A DNA stretch of 64,000 nucleotides from NCBI GenBank assembly GCA_963844175.1, contig CAWJNE010000007.1, positions 248,001 through 312,000 on the forward strand. Direction: 5' to 3'. Below are positions 62,129 to 64,000 of this stretch, in pieces; positions within the stretch are counted from its first letter, which is position 1; every line of letters begins with the position of its first letter. A model generated the notes under the pieces. That model had not been told where the DNA came from, did no database searches, and saw only the letters and a list, made by a program, of their open reading frames with translations. This DNA is from JALZMG01 sp963844175. GTDB taxonomy: Bacteria; Actinomycetota; Acidimicrobiia; Acidimicrobiales; Ilumatobacteraceae. A program made the translations under genes and the position numbers.

Positions 62129-62172
62129 CTGTCCGCCGCCAATGCCCTGATCAGGGCGCTAGCGGCGGACAG
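62129..62172. terminator. bidirectional hairpin terminator between the thiolase and HisN-like genes
   Basis: An 11-base outer stem (CTGTCCGCCGC with GCGGCGGACAG) encloses a 14-base inner palindrome GCCCTGATCAGGGC. It lies in the 78-base gap between convergent genes, nine bases after the thiolase stop. Confidence 0.8.
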
Positions 62173-62198
62173 AACACGGTCCCCCTGGATCGTCTCGC

Positions 62199-62991
62199 TC
62201 AGCCTTCCCGTTCCGGCGCCGTCTGAACCCTGAGCCGGGCGAGCACGTCGGCGTGGAGCATCCCGTTCGAGCTGATCGCCGTGCCGCTCGAGTGCGTCGC
62301 CACGCCGTGGCGGTCCGTGAACGTGCCGCCCGCCTCCTGCACCAGCAGGCGGACTGCAGCCACGTCGTACGGCGCCACGCCGACGGCGTCGACGGCGACG
62401 TCGAGGGCGCCTTCGGCGACGAGGGCGTGCTGCCAGAAGTCACCGAAGCCCCTGGCTCGGCGGGCCCCCGTCGCCAGGCCGACCAGCGCCGGGGTCAGCC
62501 CCAGGTCATCCCACCCGGGGCTGAACGTCACGCTGATCTGAGCGTCGGCAAGTCGGGCGACGGTGGACACCCGGCACGGCCGCCCGTCGACGAAGGCGCC
62601 GCCGCCGCGGGTGGCCCACCACCGGCGGCCCAGCGCCGGCGCCGAGACCACGCCGACGACGACGTCGTCGCCTTGGGCCAGGGCGATGAGGGTCCCCCAC
62701 ACCGGGATGCCTCGGACGTAGCCCGAGGTGCCGTCGATCGGGTCGATGATCCACTGCCACGGCGACCCTGCCGCGTCCGCCCACGCCGTGCTCCTCGCCG
62801 ACGATCCCGTGTTCCGGCCGCTGCGCGGCGAGGCGATCGACGATCGCCGCCTCGGTGGCGCGATCGATCTCGGTGACCTCGGAGCGGTCGCTCTTGTGCT
62901 CGACGGTGAACCGGGCGTCGGCGAACGGGGGGAACGTGATGGAGTCGGCGAGGTCGGCGAGCGACAGCGCCACGGACAGGTCGTCGTTCAC
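62199..62991 (-). pseudogene. histidinol-phosphatase/inositol-monophosphatase-family protein (HisN-like), frameshifted
   Basis: Starts at GTG 62991: DLSVALSLADLADSITFPPF, FTVEHKSDRSEVTEIDRATE, then HGIVGEEHGV. The frame is lost at a three-G run (62780-62782, coding strand). Dropping one base leads into ADAAGSPWQWIIDPIDGTSG (metal-binding DPIDGT), YVRGIPVWGTLIAL, and a normal end with VDAVGVAPYDVAAVRLLVQE. The repaired protein of about 263 residues keeps all inositol-monophosphatase metal residues. It likely dephosphorylates histidinol phosphate or a related substrate. Confidence 0.85.
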
Positions 62992-63059
62992 GTTGCTGAT
63001 TGTTCGCTCGCTTGACGTCGGCGCTGGAGTGTGAACCCGGTCGGGTGGCTCGCTCACGG

Positions 63060-64000
63060 TTACCACGCGGCGCGCACGAGCTCGAGCGTGCGCTGGCGTT
63101 CGTCCAGGCCGTGGGCCATCGTCGACAGCATCAGCTCGTCGGCGCCGGTCCGCTCGGCCAGGTCGCGCAGCCCGGCCACGACCTCCGCAGCGTCACCGAC
63201 GATCCGGTTGGACGGCATCTGCAAAGCGATCGGCAGATCGGGGTGGACGGCCGCCTCGTCGGGCGTGAGCAGCGTCACCGGCCGTCCGGTGCGCAGGGCC
63301 ATCACCGCAAGTCGCGCCGGCCCGGCGAGGTGCTCCGCCGCTTCGGCCGTGTCGGCGGCCAGGACGCCGGCGGTCACGATGGTGTGCGGGCGATCGAGGC
63401 CCGGCGACGGCCGGAAGCGCTCCCGGTACCAGGTCACCGCCTCGAGCACGCCGGGCAGGTCGAAGTGGTGGGCGAAGGCGAAGCCCAGACCGAGCTGTCC
63501 GGCGACCTGCGCCGAATAGCCACTCGATCCGAGCAGCACGACCTCCGGCTGCGACGTGGCCACCGGCGTGGCGCGGAAGCGCTGCCACGCACCGTGCTCC
63601 ACCCGGCGGTCGCCGAGCAGGCCCATCAGGTCGAGGAGGTCGCGCGGGAAGTCGTCGGCGCCGAGCGCCTCCGGTGACCGTCGCAGGGCCGCCGCCGTGG
63701 CCGGATCCGTGCCTGGGGCGCGCCCGATGCCGAGGTCGATGCGACCCGGGTGCAGTGCTTCGAGCATGGCGAACTGCTCGGCGACGACCAGCGGCGGGTG
63801 GTTGGGCAGCATCACCCCACCCGAGCCGACCCGGATGCGGGTGGTCGACGCGGCGAGGTGGGCGATCAGCACCGACGGCGCCGTGCTGGCCACCATCGCC
63901 ATGTTGTGGTGCTCGGCGACCCAGAACCGGCGGAAGCCGAGGTCGTCGGCGCGGCGGGCGAGCTGCGTGGTGGCGGCGAGCGCGTCGCTGGAGGTGTCAC
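63060..64000 (-). CDS. LLM-class flavin-dependent oxidoreductase (5' end outside the window)
   Basis: At least 313 residues are encoded; the N-terminus lies beyond the window edge. Visible: LGFRRFWVAEHHNMAMVAST, TTRIRVGSGGVMLPNHPPLV, HPGRIDLGIGRAPGTDP and VLLGSSGYSAQVAGQLGLGF, typical of the MsnO8-like LLM group of luciferase-like monooxygenases. An ATG at 63902 is internal to conserved sequence and is not the true start. The upstream strand continues open to base 64000. Confidence 0.88.
   Translation of the reverse strand, partial: DTSSDALAATTQLARRADDLGFRRFWVAEHHNMAMVASTAPSVLIAHLAASTTRIRVGSGGVMLPNHPPLVVAEQFAMLEALHPGRIDLGIGRAPGTDPATAAALRRSPEALGADDFPRDLLDLMGLLGDRRVEHGAWQRFRATPVATSQPEVVLLGSSGYSAQVAGQLGLGFAFAHHFDLPGVLEAVTWYRERFRPSPGLDRPHTIVTAGVLAADTAEAAEHLAGPARLAVMALRTGRPVTLLTPDEAAVHPDLPIALQMPSNRIVGDAAEVVAGLRDLAERTGADELMLSTMAHGLDERQRTLELVRAAW

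Overview
The window is about 64 kb of very GC-rich, gene-dense chromosomal DNA, most likely from an actinobacterium and probably from the class Acidimicrobiia (Ilumatobacter/Microthrix-like). Supporting signs are many GTG starts and GTGA/ATGA gene overlaps, the actinobacterial form of SerC, a PAC2 protein, a DUF222-HNH protein, a mycothiol-type maleylpyruvate isomerase-fold protein, a DUF35-fused HMG-CoA-synthase-like protein beside a thiolase, and an actinobacterial-type [NiFe] hydrogenase locus. No rRNA, tRNA, phage, insertion sequence or CRISPR array was seen. The lineage is inferred from gene content and no database search was run.

Layout. 0-5 kb: PAC2 protein, SerC, a class I aminotransferase and two alpha/beta hydrolases. 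5-12.7 kb: cobalamin region, with a leftward cobO-cobU-cobT-malic enzyme-cobS operon diverging from a rightward BtuFCD-type uptake operon that is preceded by a cobalamin riboswitch. 12.7-19.3 kb: a GAF/PAS/PP2C signalling phosphatase, an APH-like kinase, the zwf-gnd pair and small proteins. 19.3-23.8 kb: a thiamine operon (ThiN-type kinase, ThiB, ThiP, ThiQ) behind a TPP riboswitch; its ATPase carries a C-terminal GNAT domain. 23.7-32.8 kb: transporters, SDR, NifU-domain protein, DUF222-HNH protein, an ArsR-VOC pair with a palindromic operator, PPK2 and a large membrane protein. 32.8-41.9 kb: double-SIS protein, serine hydrolase, a TetR/LLM/SDR/Rieske oxygenase module, an M23 lipoprotein, a solute-binding-like protein and a cupin gene preceded by four perfect 69-bp tandem repeats.

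The most notable locus is 41.9-54.1 kb. It is a compact group 1h (Hhy-type) high-affinity [NiFe]-hydrogenase island: hypF diverges from hhyS, hhyL, a NifU/Rieske-like protein that has lost all its metal ligands, a DUF5947 protein, a DUF6084 protein, an unnamed 390-residue protein, a maturation endopeptidase, a 34-residue basic peptide, hypC, a second HypC/HupF-like protein, hypD and hypE. HypF, HypE, HypC and HypD would build the Fe(CN)2CO group, the endopeptidase would trim HhyL, and the accessory proteins presumably serve assembly or electron transfer. hypA and hypB are not in the window. The inferred physiology is scavenging of trace H2 for persistence.

54.2-64 kb: a LuxR-type two-component system, an MMPL exporter, an AhpD-like protein, a UBP zinc-finger protein, an HMG-CoA-synthase-like/thiolase pair, a HisN-like phosphatase and a truncated LLM oxidoreductase.

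Five genes (cobO, the thiamine ATPase, a SnoaL-like gene, a serine hydrolase and the HisN-like gene) are each broken by exactly one extra base in a homopolymer. This pattern looks more like sequencing or assembly error than five pseudogenes.
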